DNA from: Tenebrionibacter intestinalis
Lineage (GTDB): Bacteria; Pseudomonadota; Gammaproteobacteria; Enterobacterales; Enterobacteriaceae
Length of the DNA stretch: 64,000 bases
Assembly (NCBI RefSeq): GCF_016632365.1
Contig: NZ_JAEPBH010000016.1
Span: 16,680-80,679, forward strand
Direction of reading: 5' to 3'
The notes under the pieces are model-generated. The model searched no databases. It was not told where the DNA came from and worked only from the letters and a program-made list of their open reading frames with translations. The position numbers and the translations under genes are program-made. Shown piece after piece: positions 33,559 to 43,430 of the stretch; position 1 is the stretch's first letter; each line of letters starts with the position of its first letter.

Positions 33559-34671
33559 TTAACTCAGAGCAGTAATTTTTTGTATTGTGTGTAAGGCTGA
33601 TCGTATTACTTGATGCATATCATAATACTTATACTCTGCCAACCTTCCACCAAATATTACATCCACTTCCTGCTTCACCAATTTAGCGTATTGTTTATAA
33701 ACATGCATATTTTTTTCATTATTAACCGGATAATAAGCTTCTTTTGACCTATCCCAATTCTGTGGATATTCTTTAGTAATAAGAGTAAAATCAGTATCTA
33801 CATAATCAAAATGTTTATGTTCAATTATTCTGGTAAAAGGCGTCTCTGCATCCGTAAAATTAATAACAGCACAACCTTGATAATTTTCTATATCTAGTTT
33901 TTCAGTTTTAAAGTCCAGAGAACGATATTCAAGTTCTCCATACTTATAGTCATAATACCGATCTATAGGCCCTGTATAAATTAACTTTTTTGTATTTTGT
34001 TGTATGTTTTCTTTATGTTCGAAGTAATCGTAGTTTAACTTCACTTCAACTCCTGAAAGCATCTTTTGTATTAACTTTGTATAGCCACCTATAGGGATAC
34101 CTTGATACTTATCAGAAAAATAATTATTATCGAATGTAAATCTTACAGGAATCCTCTTGATAATAAATGAAGGCAGTTCAGTAGCTTTTCTTCCCCACTG
34201 TTTCTCTGTATATCCTTTAATTAAAATATTATATATATCACTACCAACTAATGAGATAGCCATTTCTTCAAGGTTAGAAGGTTCGCCATTTAGATCAAGA
34301 ACAAAACCTTCTTTTTGTTCTTTAATTTTAGCAATAGCTTCAGCGGGTGTAATAGTTCCCCATAACTGATAAAAAGTATTCATATTAAACGGTAAGTTGT
34401 AAAGTTTTCCCTTGAAATTGGCCATCGGTGAGTTAGTAAAACGATTAAACTCACAAAAAGAGTTAACGTAATCCCATATTATTTTATCATTTGTGTGAAA
34501 TATATGAGCTCCATATTTATGCATCTGTATTCCATTACAGTCTTCTGTATATGCATTACCTGCAATATGTCCTCTTTTATCAATTACCAGTACTTTTTTA
34601 CCTAATTTATTTAATTCATGTGCACACACTGCACCAAAAAAGCCAGCACCAACTATAGTGTAATCGTACAT
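33559..34671 (-). CDS. glf: UDP-galactopyranose mutase
   Basis: 370 residues, an FAD enzyme that interconverts UDP-galactopyranose and UDP-galactofuranose. The FAD motif 'GAGFFGAVCAHEL' is at about residues 8-20, and the conserved 'MHKYGAHIFHTND' and 'EKQWGRKATELP' are present. 'YPVNNEKNMHVYKQY' is the usual C-terminal segment. It shows that the encoded glycan contains galactofuranose. It is AT-rich and lies between the family-4 transferase and wzy. Confidence 0.95.
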   Translation of the reverse strand: MYDYTIVGAGFFGAVCAHELNKLGKKVLVIDKRGHIAGNAYTEDCNGIQMHKYGAHIFHTNDKIIWDYVNSFCEFNRFTNSPMANFKGKLYNLPFNMNTFYQLWGTITPAEAIAKIKEQKEGFVLDLNGEPSNLEEMAISLVGSDIYNILIKGYTEKQWGRKATELPSFIIKRIPVRFTFDNNYFSDKYQGIPIGGYTKLIQKMLSGVEVKLNYDYFEHKENIQQNTKKLIYTGPIDRYYDYKYGELEYRSLDFKTEKLDIENYQGCAVINFTDAETPFTRIIEHKHFDYVDTDFTLITKEYPQNWDRSKEAYYPVNNEKNMHVYKQYAKLVKQEVDVIFGGRLAEYKYYDMHQVIRSALHTIQKITALS

Positions 34672-34686
34672 ATCTTCATATCCTTA

Positions 34687-35919
34687 TTAGCTTTTAAATA
34701 TAGAATTATAAATTTTAAATGCTAAAGCATAAAGTGTTTTCCATTGATAAATTTTAGGGAATCTTTTCTCGTTAAAAGCAACACATAATTTGACAACAGT
34801 CTCATCTAAAGGAGTAATACTAATATCCTTAATTTTATCTAAAAGGAAGGCAGAATTCTTTTTCCAGACATAATTCTCCAAAGCATCGGCCCTTGCTTTT
34901 TCCTGCCATTCAGATAATTGTTCCCTGTTTTCTATATAAGTTACTAATCCTGAGGTTAAATCTGTTATTGAGCATTCATTTTGTGGCCAATAGTATCCAT
35001 CTGCTCGTGCAAATTTTTTATTAATTTTAATTGCGGTATCTATCGATTGGTTTATAAATTCATTCATCGGTCCATCATTAGGTACAATGAGAGGCATGCT
35101 ACAGCTTTTTGCCTCTGCCATCGTTAAACCAAGCCCATCGAGCCGCGATGGATAAACATAAACATCACCTAAATGATATAGTCCTGGTGCAGTTACCGTT
35201 TTGGTAATTATTTTAATATTATTATTTTTCACATAACTCTCAAATAATTTTTTCTCTTCACATGTAAGTTTTTCTCCAAGTTGATCTATACTTAACTGGC
35301 TATGTATTATAAGCTCTGATTTTTTTAAATCAGCTATTGTTAACGAAAGATAAGCTTTTAATAGTAGATCGGTACCTTTACGGTGAGCATTCATTCCGCA
35401 AGAATGAAAAAAACGAACTTTATCTGATTTTACTCTTTGTTCATGTGCAGCAAAGATATTTACATCGGTTCCCCATGGACAATAAATAGCATTTTTATGC
35501 GTAGAAAACGCTGATAGATGTTTTTTAGTATTACAAATAAGGAAATCATAAATATCGTAACATGGCAACATCAACTCCGTATAGTAATCAACATAAGCGC
35601 CAACTTTGATACCAAGGCGTTTACATAAGATTACAGGCTCAAACCACACTTGTTCATTGAATAAAACAACATCTATTTTTTTTTGTAATAACCAACTCTC
35701 AAACTCTTTTTTATCCACATAATTATATATAGGAAAAGCATTTTTTTCTTGCCAGTAAACTTTCGAGGAATCCCAGTTAGGATCATTTTTTGCAAATTTT
35801 TCTCCGCCTCTGGCATAAATAAATACACTTCCCCCTTGTTCTTCAAAGGCATCTTTATACTGACGTGATACATACGCTGCCCCGCGTTCAAACCACGTTG
35901 TGACTATGCCAATATTCAT
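34687..35919 (-). CDS. Family 4 (GT-B) glycosyltransferase
   Basis: 410 residues. The N-terminal half begins 'MNIGIVTTWFERGAAYVSRQY' in the manner of retaining GT4 enzymes. The C-terminal nucleotide-sugar domain has 'DVYVYPSRLDGLGLTMAEA', the equivalent of the E-x7-E region. The conserved 'HRKGTDLLLKAY' is at about residue 180. The donor sugar is not predictable. Its ATG overlaps the wzx stop by 4 bases. It is followed 15 bases later by glf. Confidence 0.85.
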   Translation of the reverse strand: MNIGIVTTWFERGAAYVSRQYKDAFEEQGGSVFIYARGGEKFAKNDPNWDSSKVYWQEKNAFPIYNYVDKKEFESWLLQKKIDVVLFNEQVWFEPVILCKRLGIKVGAYVDYYTELMLPCYDIYDFLICNTKKHLSAFSTHKNAIYCPWGTDVNIFAAHEQRVKSDKVRFFHSCGMNAHRKGTDLLLKAYLSLTIADLKKSELIIHSQLSIDQLGEKLTCEEKKLFESYVKNNNIKIITKTVTAPGLYHLGDVYVYPSRLDGLGLTMAEAKSCSMPLIVPNDGPMNEFINQSIDTAIKINKKFARADGYYWPQNECSITDLTSGLVTYIENREQLSEWQEKARADALENYVWKKNSAFLLDKIKDISITPLDETVVKLCVAFNEKRFPKIYQWKTLYALAFKIYNSIFKS

Positions 35920-37316
35920 TTGATTCCCTCCTTGATTACAGCTTTCAGTAAGCTATAGTACAATACAAAAAGCGTTATTATTATACAAATAATAAGCGTA
36001 AAAGAAATAACTTCCCTATATATACCAATTCCACCCGCAACCAACAGGAATAAAGTAAACAAATCCTTTATAGATAACAGATATTTCCACGCTATTGATG
36101 AGAAAATAGTACGAAGGAAGAAAAAAATAAAATAACTGGTTGCGATGGCAACACTTGCTCCCAGTGATTGAAATTTCTTAACTAAAACGGCGTTTATGAG
36201 CATACAGAAAATAAAAGTACAAAATGAAATAAACACCGTATGTTTAGTTTTTCTGTTAAAATATAAACCAACGCCTGTAATTTCTGAAAGAATGTAAAAT
36301 ACTGGATAAAGTAAAATTATAGGAATTAGTTTTATCGATGGCCAGTAATCAGGATGAATCAGATGGTGCAGCAAAGGTGAAGCAGCACAAATGATAAAAA
36401 AGGAGACTGCCGAAATGAATAAAACTAATGAAGCAACACGTTCATATTTATTTATTGGTTCACCATCTGTATACCATTTCATAGCCGTAGGTATCCAGAT
36501 CGTGGATATCAATTGCTGTAATAAAACTAACGCCGATGCAACTCTAAAAGCATTAGCATAAATACCAAGCTCGTAAGCATTTGAATAAATTTTTAAAGCA
36601 TATTTATCCACTGCTCCCATCCCCCAAACTATAACACATGAAAATAAAAGCGGTAATGAATAATTTATATAAACTTTAAATTTCTTTTTATATGATTTTT
36701 TTATTCCAGCATATAATGTTACTTTTAATTTACGCATACAAACGACAGAAATCAAACTGGATAATATTGATGAGAATATGAAAATACTAACTATATCAAT
36801 CCAACCCAATTTCTTTTTAAATATAAAAACAACCCATGTTATAACTAGAAAAAATATTTTTTGACTTATCTGTAGAATGAAAAAATAAAAAGACTCCCCT
36901 TCCATTCTTAAGAGCAAAGACTGATATCGATACCAGTGATAAACTAGCGCGGATAAAATAATTAAAATGAAGCCATAACCATTATGAGTTTCAAAAACAA
37001 ACTCTGATATATATTGATAAAAAACAGCAAATGACAATGATAGGATTATCGCAGCCAGAATCCCACTACAAAAAGCGCCTGAAATAAGTGCAGTTTTATT
37101 CTCCGTCTCATAATATTCCCGGATAACCGCTTGTTCAAGAGCGAGACTAAATAACGTACTAAATAGTATGAAAGTAACTGTAAAAATACTGTAGATACCA
37201 ATAATATCTACAGCATAAAACCATGTTAATATCGGTAAAGTTAAAATAGATATTATCCCACTAAGTCCTGTACCCAGTACAAAAAAAAGTTTATTTGTTC
37301 TATTAATATTAAACAT
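35916..37316 (-). CDS. wzx: O-antigen flippase Wzx
   Basis: 466 residues with about 12-14 hydrophobic segments, of the polysaccharide transport (MATE-like MOP) superfamily. The N-terminus (NKLFFVLGTGLSGIISILTLPI) and the segment 'LPLLFSCVIVWGMGAVDKYALK' are typical of Wzx. It moves the undecaprenyl-pyrophosphate-linked repeat unit across the inner membrane. Wzx proteins diverge strongly, so the assignment rests on topology, length and position between wecB-like and transferase genes. Confidence 0.88.
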   Translation of the reverse strand: MFNINRTNKLFFVLGTGLSGIISILTLPILTWFYAVDIIGIYSIFTVTFILFSTLFSLALEQAVIREYYETENKTALISGAFCSGILAAIILSLSFAVFYQYISEFVFETHNGYGFILIILSALVYHWYRYQSLLLRMEGESFYFFILQISQKIFFLVITWVVFIFKKKLGWIDIVSIFIFSSILSSLISVVCMRKLKVTLYAGIKKSYKKKFKVYINYSLPLLFSCVIVWGMGAVDKYALKIYSNAYELGIYANAFRVASALVLLQQLISTIWIPTAMKWYTDGEPINKYERVASLVLFISAVSFFIICAASPLLHHLIHPDYWPSIKLIPIILLYPVFYILSEITGVGLYFNRKTKHTVFISFCTFIFCMLINAVLVKKFQSLGASVAIATSYFIFFFLRTIFSSIAWKYLLSIKDLFTLFLLVAGGIGIYREVISFTLIICIIITLFVLYYSLLKAVIKEGIK

Positions 37317-37365
37317 ACATTCTCAATAATAATCAGCCAAACCCTAGACTAAGAATATATAAACA

Positions 37366-38493
37366 TTATAAATTAAGAGAAAGTATATCAATTATTCTCT
37401 CGCAAGCTTTTCCATCTCCATATGGATTATGAGAATATGCCATAGCATTATATTGAGACTCATCATTAAGCAACAATTTCAACTGATTAATGATATTTTT
37501 CTTATCTGTTCCAACTAAGCGTACCGTACCGGAAGTAACGGCCTCAGGCCTTTCAGTAGTATCTCTCATTACCAGCACAGGTTTTCCCAGCGATGGGGCT
37601 TCCTCCTGAATGCCGCCGGAGTCTGTAAGTATAATATCAGCTTTCATCATTAGATAAACAAAGGGTAAATAATCCTGAGGAGAGATAAGATAAACATTTT
37701 TTATCCCCCCCAATATCCTTCTTACTGGTTCTTGTACATTTGGGTTTAAATGTACTGGATATATCACCTTAATATTTTTTTCTGAATTCGCTATTTCAGC
37801 AATTGCACTACAAATACTCTCAAATCCATCGCCGAAATTTTCACGTCGATGTCCTGTAACTAGAAGTGTTTTTCCTTCCAGTTCAAGGAAAGGAAACATA
37901 TTTCTTAAAGAATTATTTAATTGTTTATCGCTCTCAATTTTGTTTTTAACCATGAAGAGCGAATCAATAACGGTATTACCTGTTACATATATATAGTTGC
38001 TGTCATAATTTTCTTTAAGCAAGTTTTCTCTCGACTGATTAGTCGGAGAAAAATGATATTTAGCAATGGCACCCGTTACTTTTCGATTTACTTCTTCTGG
38101 CCATGGAGAGTATATGTCGCCCGTTCTTAAACCAGCTTCAATATGCCCCACAGGAATTTTTTCATAATATGCGGCCAGACTTGTAGCGAGCGTTGTGGCC
38201 GTATCCCCATGAACTAATACTATATCTGGCTGACAATCCTTTAAAATATTTTTCATCTCAATGATAATTTTTGCTGTAACATCATTAAGCGACTGTCCCG
38301 TACGCATTAAGTTCAGATCATAATCTGGCTTGATGGAAAATAGCTGTAATACCTGATCTAACATCTCCCTATGCTGAGCAGTAACACAAATTTTAAGTTC
38401 GAAACGCACATCATATTTTAAAGCATGAACAAGCGGAGCCATTTTTATGGCTTCAGGACGAGTACCAAAAACAACTAATACTTTTTTTAACAT
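37366..38493 (-). CDS. wecB: UDP-N-acetylglucosamine 2-epimerase (non-hydrolysing, WecB family)
   Basis: 375 residues, the WecB/MnaA length. It converts UDP-GlcNAc to UDP-ManNAc. '[19 protein letters not shown]' is at the N-terminus, and '[10 protein letters not shown]'-like '[18 protein letters not shown]', '[13 protein letters not shown]' and '[12 protein letters not shown]' are family motifs with the catalytic acids and UDP contacts. It is the first gene after the JUMPstart leader. No ManNAc dehydrogenase (wecC) is beside it, so the glycan probably takes ManNAc itself. The symbol names the family; this is likely a second copy beside the one in the common-antigen locus. Confidence 0.92.
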   Translation of the reverse strand: MLKKVLVVFGTRPEAIKMAPLVHALKYDVRFELKICVTAQHREMLDQVLQLFSIKPDYDLNLMRTGQSLNDVTAKIIIEMKNILKDCQPDIVLVHGDTATTLATSLAAYYEKIPVGHIEAGLRTGDIYSPWPEEVNRKVTGAIAKYHFSPTNQSRENLLKENYDSNYIYVTGNTVIDSLFMVKNKIESDKQLNNSLRNMFPFLELEGKTLLVTGHRRENFGDGFESICSAIAEIANSEKNIKVIYPVHLNPNVQEPVRRILGGIKNVYLISPQDYLPFVYLMMKADIILTDSGGIQEEAPSLGKPVLVMRDTTERPEAVTSGTVRLVGTDKKNIINQLKLLLNDESQYNAMAYSHNPYGDGKACERIIDILSLNL

Positions 38494-38585
38494 AACTATT
38501 TATCCATTTTAATTAATTCGATCTACGCTAAACTTTCAAATTTAGTGAAAATGTTATTAATGATGCAATATTCTTTGCATAAAAA

Positions 38586-38623
38586 ACGCTACCGCCCCTG
38601 GCTCTACAGCTACCAGTGCACTG
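38586..38623 (-). promoter_or_regulatory. JUMPstart element with ops (RfaH recruitment) upstream of the O-antigen operon
   Basis: On the minus strand the sequence reads CAGTGCACTGGTAGCTG then TAGAGCCAGGGGCGGTAGCGT, nearly the full JUMPstart consensus. The ops core GGCGGTAG is at 38589-38596. It lies about 95 bases upstream of the first O-antigen gene. RfaH joining RNA polymerase at ops is the known antitermination mechanism for long sugar operons. Confidence 0.93.
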
Positions 38624-38798
38624 GAGGTGAGGTGTTCACCCTGACAGGAATATACTTATGTCATAAGTTGTCACATGACAACAATAGTTTCTCTTAATTT
38701 AAGTTTGCAAAAACAGCTAAAACTCACAATCAAGAATCCCTTAAAGTAACAAAAAGCATATACATTATATATTCTGGAATATAAATTTTATATTTATA

Positions 38799-38852
38799 TA
38801 TAGCAAAAACGGCAGTACGCATCAGGATTTCTCCCGACCTGCGACTGCCGTT
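38799..38852 (-). terminator. Terminator downstream of galF
   Basis: AACGGCAGT (38808) pairs with ACTGCCGTT (38844) in a 9-bp stem with a long loop. On the minus strand it is followed by TTTTGC, about 30 bases past the galF stop. It separates galF from the O-antigen promoter region. Confidence 0.65.
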
Positions 38853-38883
38853 CTGTCAGACACTACAAGCACAGATTTCGCGC

Positions 38884-39777
38884 TTATTTTGCCAGTAGTT
38901 TCTCAATCCCTTCACGAAATTTCTGCCCTTCCTTGAGATTACGTAAACCATAGTTTACAAACGCCTGCATGTAGCCCATTTTTTTGCCACAGTCATAGCT
39001 TTCACCGGTCATTAGCATCGCTTCTACAGGCTGTTTTCCATTCAGCGCTGCAATAGCATCGGTGAGCTGAATACGCCCCCATGCGCCCGGCTCGGTTTTC
39101 TCCAGCTCCTGCCAGATATCTGCCGACAATACATAGCGGCCTACCGCCATTAAATCTGAATCCAGCGTCTGCGGTTCATCAGGCTTTTCGATAAAATCAA
39201 CGATACGCCCTACATCACCTGAGTTTTCCAGCGCTGTTTTAGTGGTAATAACGGAATACTCTGAAAGATCGCCCGCCATACGCTTTGCCAGTACCTGGCT
39301 GCGCCCTGTTTCTTCAAAACGCGCCACCATTGCCGCCAGATTATACCTTAACGGATCGGCACTCGCATCATCCAAAATAATATCTGGCAACACAACAACA
39401 AAAGGATTATCACCCACCGAAGGGCGCGCGCAAAGTATAGAGTGTCCAAGCCCCAGCGGCTGCGCCTGTCGCACGTTCATTATCGTCACACCCGGCGGAC
39501 AAATATTCTTCACTTCCGCTAAAAGCTGACGCTTAACGCGCTGCTCCAGCAGAGATTCCAGCTCATAGGAGGTGTCGAAATGGTTTTCAACAGCATTTTT
39601 GGAAGAGTGAGTAACCAGCACAATCTCCTTGATGCCTGCCGCGACGATTTCATCGACAATGTACTGGATCATTGGCTTATCAACGATCGGCAACATTTCT
39701 TTAGGTATCGCTTTAGTCGCAGGGAGCATATGCATGCCAAGACCAGCTACCGGGATGACTGCTTTTAAATTCACCAT
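38884..39777 (-). CDS. galF: GalF, UTP-glucose-1-phosphate uridylyltransferase-like protein
   Basis: 297 residues, very close to E. coli GalF. The nucleotidyltransferase signature reads '[20 protein letters not shown]': the Thr-Arg of active GalU (GLGTRMLP) is Met-His here, as in GalF, which has low activity and is thought to modulate GalU. I chose the ATG at 39777 ([12 protein letters not shown]), 20 codons inside the longest frame, because E. coli GalF begins there. It is the flanking gene of enterobacterial O-antigen loci and normally follows wcaM, whose remnant lies directly upstream. Confidence 0.95.
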   Translation of the reverse strand: MVNLKAVIPVAGLGMHMLPATKAIPKEMLPIVDKPMIQYIVDEIVAAGIKEIVLVTHSSKNAVENHFDTSYELESLLEQRVKRQLLAEVKNICPPGVTIMNVRQAQPLGLGHSILCARPSVGDNPFVVVLPDIILDDASADPLRYNLAAMVARFEETGRSQVLAKRMAGDLSEYSVITTKTALENSGDVGRIVDFIEKPDEPQTLDSDLMAVGRYVLSADIWQELEKTEPGAWGRIQLTDAIAALNGKQPVEAMLMTGESYDCGKKMGYMQAFVNYGLRNLKEGQKFREGIEKLLAK

Positions 39778-39987
39778 TTCAATCCCACCTTTGAATAATT
39801 TACGAATTATAACCTTTTCACGTCCTGAAGCCAGCATGTTTTGTTAACTACAATTAATTCATTGACTTCTTCGCAGCTTTTTAAGGCTGCAAGTTAAAGA
39901 AAAGCAGCTCTCGTCTAAATATCAATCAGAGTTATCGAAAAACATGCACGGGTTCCTCATTATTACCGCGCTACAGGAGAGTGAAAT

Positions 39988-40540
39988 TTATTTTCTTAAC
40001 ATAAACATAAGTCTGCTCACCTCCTCTACGTTAACCAACTGTTCTCCATTTCCGTTAACCGTCTCAATTTTTCCACAGACAGAAGCGTGTCTTGCTTTGC
40101 CATAATTTGTCCACGCACAACTTTACGCCGGTCAATGTGCAGTCTGATTGCGGGGCCGCGCGACACAGTTTACATGACGAGAAGGTTACGCATAAACAGG
40201 CGCTGCGGCTTGTTGTGCAATTCCAGGCTGGCGTAGCGCAGCATCATATTCGTGAGCGATATAAACAATGCCGGGGTCCCGGCTGCTATTTGCGCACCGC
40301 GCACATTACAGGGCAACGCTTTATTATTTAACAACAACTGATTAATTCGGAAATTTTGCGCAATCGAAAGATATCTATCTTTTACCGTGCCGTAGCCTGT
40401 CAACAACCCGGCATTGTTTATCACATTTATATTATCCAGAACGAACGTATCACAGCCATAATTAGCTGCTGTTACATTATCTATACCTGCATTCTTACTG
40501 AATTTAGGCGTAATATTTTGTGCATAAATAATGCGGAAAA
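39988..40540 (-). pseudogene. wcaM: wcaM remnant (colanic acid biosynthesis protein), C-terminal part
   Basis: In frame from about 40545 down to 40170, the translation matches roughly the C-terminal 40% of E. coli WcaM: 'AQNITPKFSKNAGIDN', 'YGCDTFVLDNI', 'GYGTVKDRYLSIAQNFR' and 'ASLELHNKPQRLFMRN'. A TAA interrupts at 40170. The same frame then continues with 'GPAIRLHIDRRK' and 'IMAKQDTLLSVE', and a final shifted piece 'LVNVEEVSRL' ends at 39988. The N-terminal 60% is missing. A nonsense codon plus a frameshift prove decay. The normal place of wcaM is directly before galF, as here. Confidence 0.88.
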
Positions 40541-40731
40541 TAAAATGCAACCACGGCCCATATCGGCGGTGCGTTGGCGGGCGCGGTGACCTGCCTGCGA
40601 CAGGCCATGCGTTTGCCCCTTGCCCACCGGCGCAAGCGAACACAAGCCGCGGCTGATAGCGCTCAGGCAGACGCTCCGCCGCAGAGAATGGCAAATATTG
40701 CCCACGCATGCACAAGAATGTTGTTGAACAT
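40541..40731 (-). pseudogene. wzb: wzb remnant (low-molecular-weight tyrosine phosphatase)
   Basis: This begins with an ATG at 40731 (MFNNILVHA, compare Wzb MFDSILVVC). A shift gives 'GNICHS', the remains of the CTGNICRSP active-site loop. Another frame gives 'AAERLPERYQP', and a third 'THGLSQAGHRARQRTADM', matching the middle of Wzb. After that the homology stops and wcaM sequence starts within a few bases. At least two frameshifts and a deletion of about 13 codons are visible. Confidence 0.75.
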
Positions 40732-40752
40732 ATCGCGTTAGCAGTTGTTATT

Positions 40753-41224
40753 GATCCGCTGATAGTCGGCAGAAGCTGACTGACCAGGCGGTTCCAGCGC
40801 GCAACCGGCGCAGCGGTCATGTAAACTACGTCATACGGTTGCAGACGGAGCGTGTTCGCCATCACCCCGATGTGGCAAGACATATCCACCTGGTCAACGT
40901 TGGCAAACCTGCCCCCTCTGTCCCCTGATGGGATGAAGCACAAAGATGCCGCTAAAGTCCATTTTGAAGGTGCTTTTTTTCGCCTCCCCTGTAACAAACA
41001 CTTTCAGATCGCCATTTTGCATTAGCGCCTGAAGTGAAATGCGTTCCTTATGCTCGTTGCGGGTTGCGCCAGTCGGCATTAACCATCAGGCCGCCTGCGG
41101 CGTTGATGGCGTCAAGTATGGTCAGCGGCACGTTAGTAATAACCTTATTTTTAAAAATCAAAAATATGCAGACGACCGCGCCGTAATAAAAAAAGGCAGC
41201 ATTTCTGAATAGCGGCTTATTCAT
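40753..41224 (-). pseudogene. wza: wza remnant (outer-membrane capsule exporter)
   Basis: Pieces of Wza in several frames. '[19 protein letters not shown]' and 'NADWRNPQ' end at a stop. A shifted piece reads 'RISLQALMQNGDL' joined to 'KVFVTGEAKKSTFKMDFSG', which skips the segment between. A final piece, 'LRLQPYDVVYM' to 'ARWNRLVSQLLPTISG', is near the C-terminus. Most of the N-terminal two fifths is absent. The frame with the first piece opens with an ATG at 41224, which may be the original start joined by deletion. The wza remnant precedes the wzb remnant, as in intact colanic acid loci. Confidence 0.85.
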
Positions 41225-41273
41225 ACCCCGGTACGCAACAAAATATAGCCAATCAAAACAGTCGCCTGCAGTT

Positions 41274-41311
41274 ACGCTACCGCCCGTGGCTTAACAGCGA
41301 CCAATATACTA
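41274..41311 (-). promoter_or_regulatory. Degenerate JUMPstart with intact ops core, orphaned upstream of the wza remnant
   Basis: On the minus strand the ops core GGCGGTAG (41277-41284) is intact inside a JUMPstart-like stretch (AGCCACGGGCGGTAGCGT). The distal part has diverged from the copy at 38586. In E. coli the wza leader carries this element. Here it serves no complete gene. Confidence 0.75.
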
Positions 41312-41831
41312 ACGACAGTTAAGTTAATTTTCCTCCCGATACCGCACTGCCGCCGAACGTTTTTCAGGAAAATAACTGATGGAAACTATTTACACAGCTA
41401 AGTTAGTAAACATAGCGAAAAAATGTATCCACGCCACAGTATGCTTTACCACAGGCTGGAAAGATTGTTGCAGCTAACCTGTTAGCAGGCAATTCAGCGC
41501 CCTTTCGCAACAGGGGTTTTAAAACAGGTTTATCATAAAAATTTATTTAGTTCAGGATTTACTTTATATTGCCGCAATGGCGTAAACCATTAAGGCACCC
41601 CCGTTAAAATTAATATCCGGGTGAAATCTGATGGTAATTAAGGCATTAGACCATGCCGTCGAAAAATAACGCAAGATTTTTCCTTATAAAAATTTATGAA
41701 ATGAAAATACACAATAAACAGGTTTAAATAGCTGTCAGGGTTAATAGTCAGAATACAATGTTATTTGCCGCCGCCCTACCTCCTGCGTAAAATAGAGCAA
41801 TTGACTTAAAACATAAGGTCGTCGTCGCGAT
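41312..41831. other. Intergenic region between the colanic acid scar and yegH
   Basis: About 520 bases with no supportable open frame on either strand. It corresponds to the divergent promoter region between wza and yegH in E. coli and presumably contains the yegH promoter. The stretch near 41510-41720 is AT-rich. I could not pick out an RcsAB box with confidence. Confidence 0.5.
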
Positions 41832-43415
41832 ATGGAATGGATTGCCGACCCTACAATCTGGGTAGGGCTGATTACGCTTATTGTGCTTGAGCTGGTTCTC
41901 GGCATCGATAATCTGGTGTTTATCGCTATCCTTGCCGAAAAACTCCCCCCAGCGCAGCGCGATCGCGCCCGCGTTATCGGGCTGCTGCTGGCAATGGCGA
42001 TGCGCCTGCTGCTGCTGGCTTCCATCTCCTGGCTGGTTACGCTCACCCGCCCCCTGTTCACCCTGTACGACCTGAGCTTCAGCGCCCGGGATCTAATTAT
42101 GCTGTTCGGCGGTCTGTTTTTGCTGTTTAAAGCCACCGTGGAGCTGAATGAACGGCTGGAGGGCAAAGATCAGGTTAACCCAACCCAGCGGCGCGGCGCG
42201 CATTTCTGGAAAGTGGTGGCCCAGATAGTCATGCTTGACGCCATCTTCTCGCTTGATTCAGTGATTACCGCCGTAGGCATGGTCGAGCATTTGGGCGTGA
42301 TGATGGCGGCGGTTATTATCGCCATCAGCCTGATGCTGCTCGCCAGCAGGCCGCTGACGCGTTTTGTCAATAACCACCTCACCATTGTGATACTGTGCCT
42401 GAGCTTCCTGCTAATGATTGGCTTTAGCCTGATAGCCGAGGGTTTTGGTTTGCATATTCCTAAGGGCTATCTCTATGCGGCAATCGGTTTTTCCGTGTTG
42501 ATTGAGGCGCTAAACCAGTTGGCGAACTTCAACCGCCGCCGCTACCTTTCTGCTAACCAGACGCTGCGCCAGCGCACTACCGAGGCCGTTATGCGCCTGT
42601 TAAGCGGGCGCAAAGAAGAAGCTGAGCTGGATGCCGATACCGCCTCACTGATTGCCGATCACAACAGCGAAACCACCCCGTTTAACCCTCAGGAGCGGAT
42701 GATGATCGAACGCGTGTTGAACCTCGACAGGCGCCCGGTAAGCAGCATTATGACTTCGCGACACGACATTGAGCATATCGACCTGAACGCATCCCCGGCA
42801 CGCATTCAGGCGCTGCTGGAGAAAAATCAACACACGCGTGTTGTGGTAACCGACGGCGAAGACAGCCTGCCCGGGGTCGTGCATGTTATTGACCTGCTGG
42901 CGCAATCGCTGCGCGGCGAGGCGCTGGATCTGCGCGCGCTGGCGCGCCAGCCGCTGGTGTTTCCGGAGACGCTCAAGCTGTTACCCGCGCTGGAGCAGTT
43001 TCGCAACGCCCGTACCCATTTTGCCTTTGTCGTGGATGAATTCGGCTCGGTGGAAGGTCTGGTCACGTTAAGCGACGTGATGGAAACCATCGCAGGCAAC
43101 CTGCCGAATGAAGCAGAAGAAATTGACGCCCGCCACGACATCACTCATAACAGCGATGGAAGCTGGACGGTAAACGGCCATATGCCGCTGGACGATCTGA
43201 CGCACTACGTGCCGCTGCCGCTTGATGAGCGGCGCAACTATCACACCGTAGCCGGGCTGCTGATGGAACACTTGCAGCATATCCCCGCCAGCGGCGAAGA
43301 GGTGAATATTGAAGGCTGGCGGCTGCGCACGCTGGAGGTAGAAAACCACCGCGTGCAAAAGGTGCTGGTGGTGGCGCCGCACGATAATAACAGCGCGCTG
43401 GACTATGAGGTATAG
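41832..43415 (+). CDS. yegH: YegH, TerC-family membrane protein with CBS and CorC/HlyC domains
   Basis: 527 residues, the E. coli YegH length. The N-terminal TerC domain (about 1-235, seven or so membrane segments) contains '[17 protein letters not shown]' and '[15 protein letters not shown]', the acidic signatures of the family. Two CBS domains (about 290-415) and a C-terminal transporter-associated CorC_HlyC domain (about 430-515) follow. TerC relatives move or insert with metal ions such as Mn2+; YegH itself has no proven role. It starts near the divergent wza remnant as in E. coli. Confidence 0.92.
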   Translation: MEWIADPTIWVGLITLIVLELVLGIDNLVFIAILAEKLPPAQRDRARVIGLLLAMAMRLLLLASISWLVTLTRPLFTLYDLSFSARDLIMLFGGLFLLFKATVELNERLEGKDQVNPTQRRGAHFWKVVAQIVMLDAIFSLDSVITAVGMVEHLGVMMAAVIIAISLMLLASRPLTRFVNNHLTIVILCLSFLLMIGFSLIAEGFGLHIPKGYLYAAIGFSVLIEALNQLANFNRRRYLSANQTLRQRTTEAVMRLLSGRKEEAELDADTASLIADHNSETTPFNPQERMMIERVLNLDRRPVSSIMTSRHDIEHIDLNASPARIQALLEKNQHTRVVVTDGEDSLPGVVHVIDLLAQSLRGEALDLRALARQPLVFPETLKLLPALEQFRNARTHFAFVVDEFGSVEGLVTLSDVMETIAGNLPNEAEEIDARHDITHNSDGSWTVNGHMPLDDLTHYVPLPLDERRNYHTVAGLLMEHLQHIPASGEEVNIEGWRLRTLEVENHRVQKVLVVAPHDNNSALDYEV

Positions 43416-43430
43416 GCGGCAAACGCCGCC
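43415..43430 (+). terminator. Hairpin at the yegH stop
   Basis: GGCGGC-AAAC-GCCGCC directly at the yegH stop codon. It is a compact GC hairpin without a T-run. Confidence 0.45.

Noticed and set aside
40170..40997. 275-residue open frame on the minus strand as an intact novel gene
   Set aside because: It is a chance read-through that joins out-of-frame wza, wzb and wcaM pieces; each part matches a different colanic acid gene.
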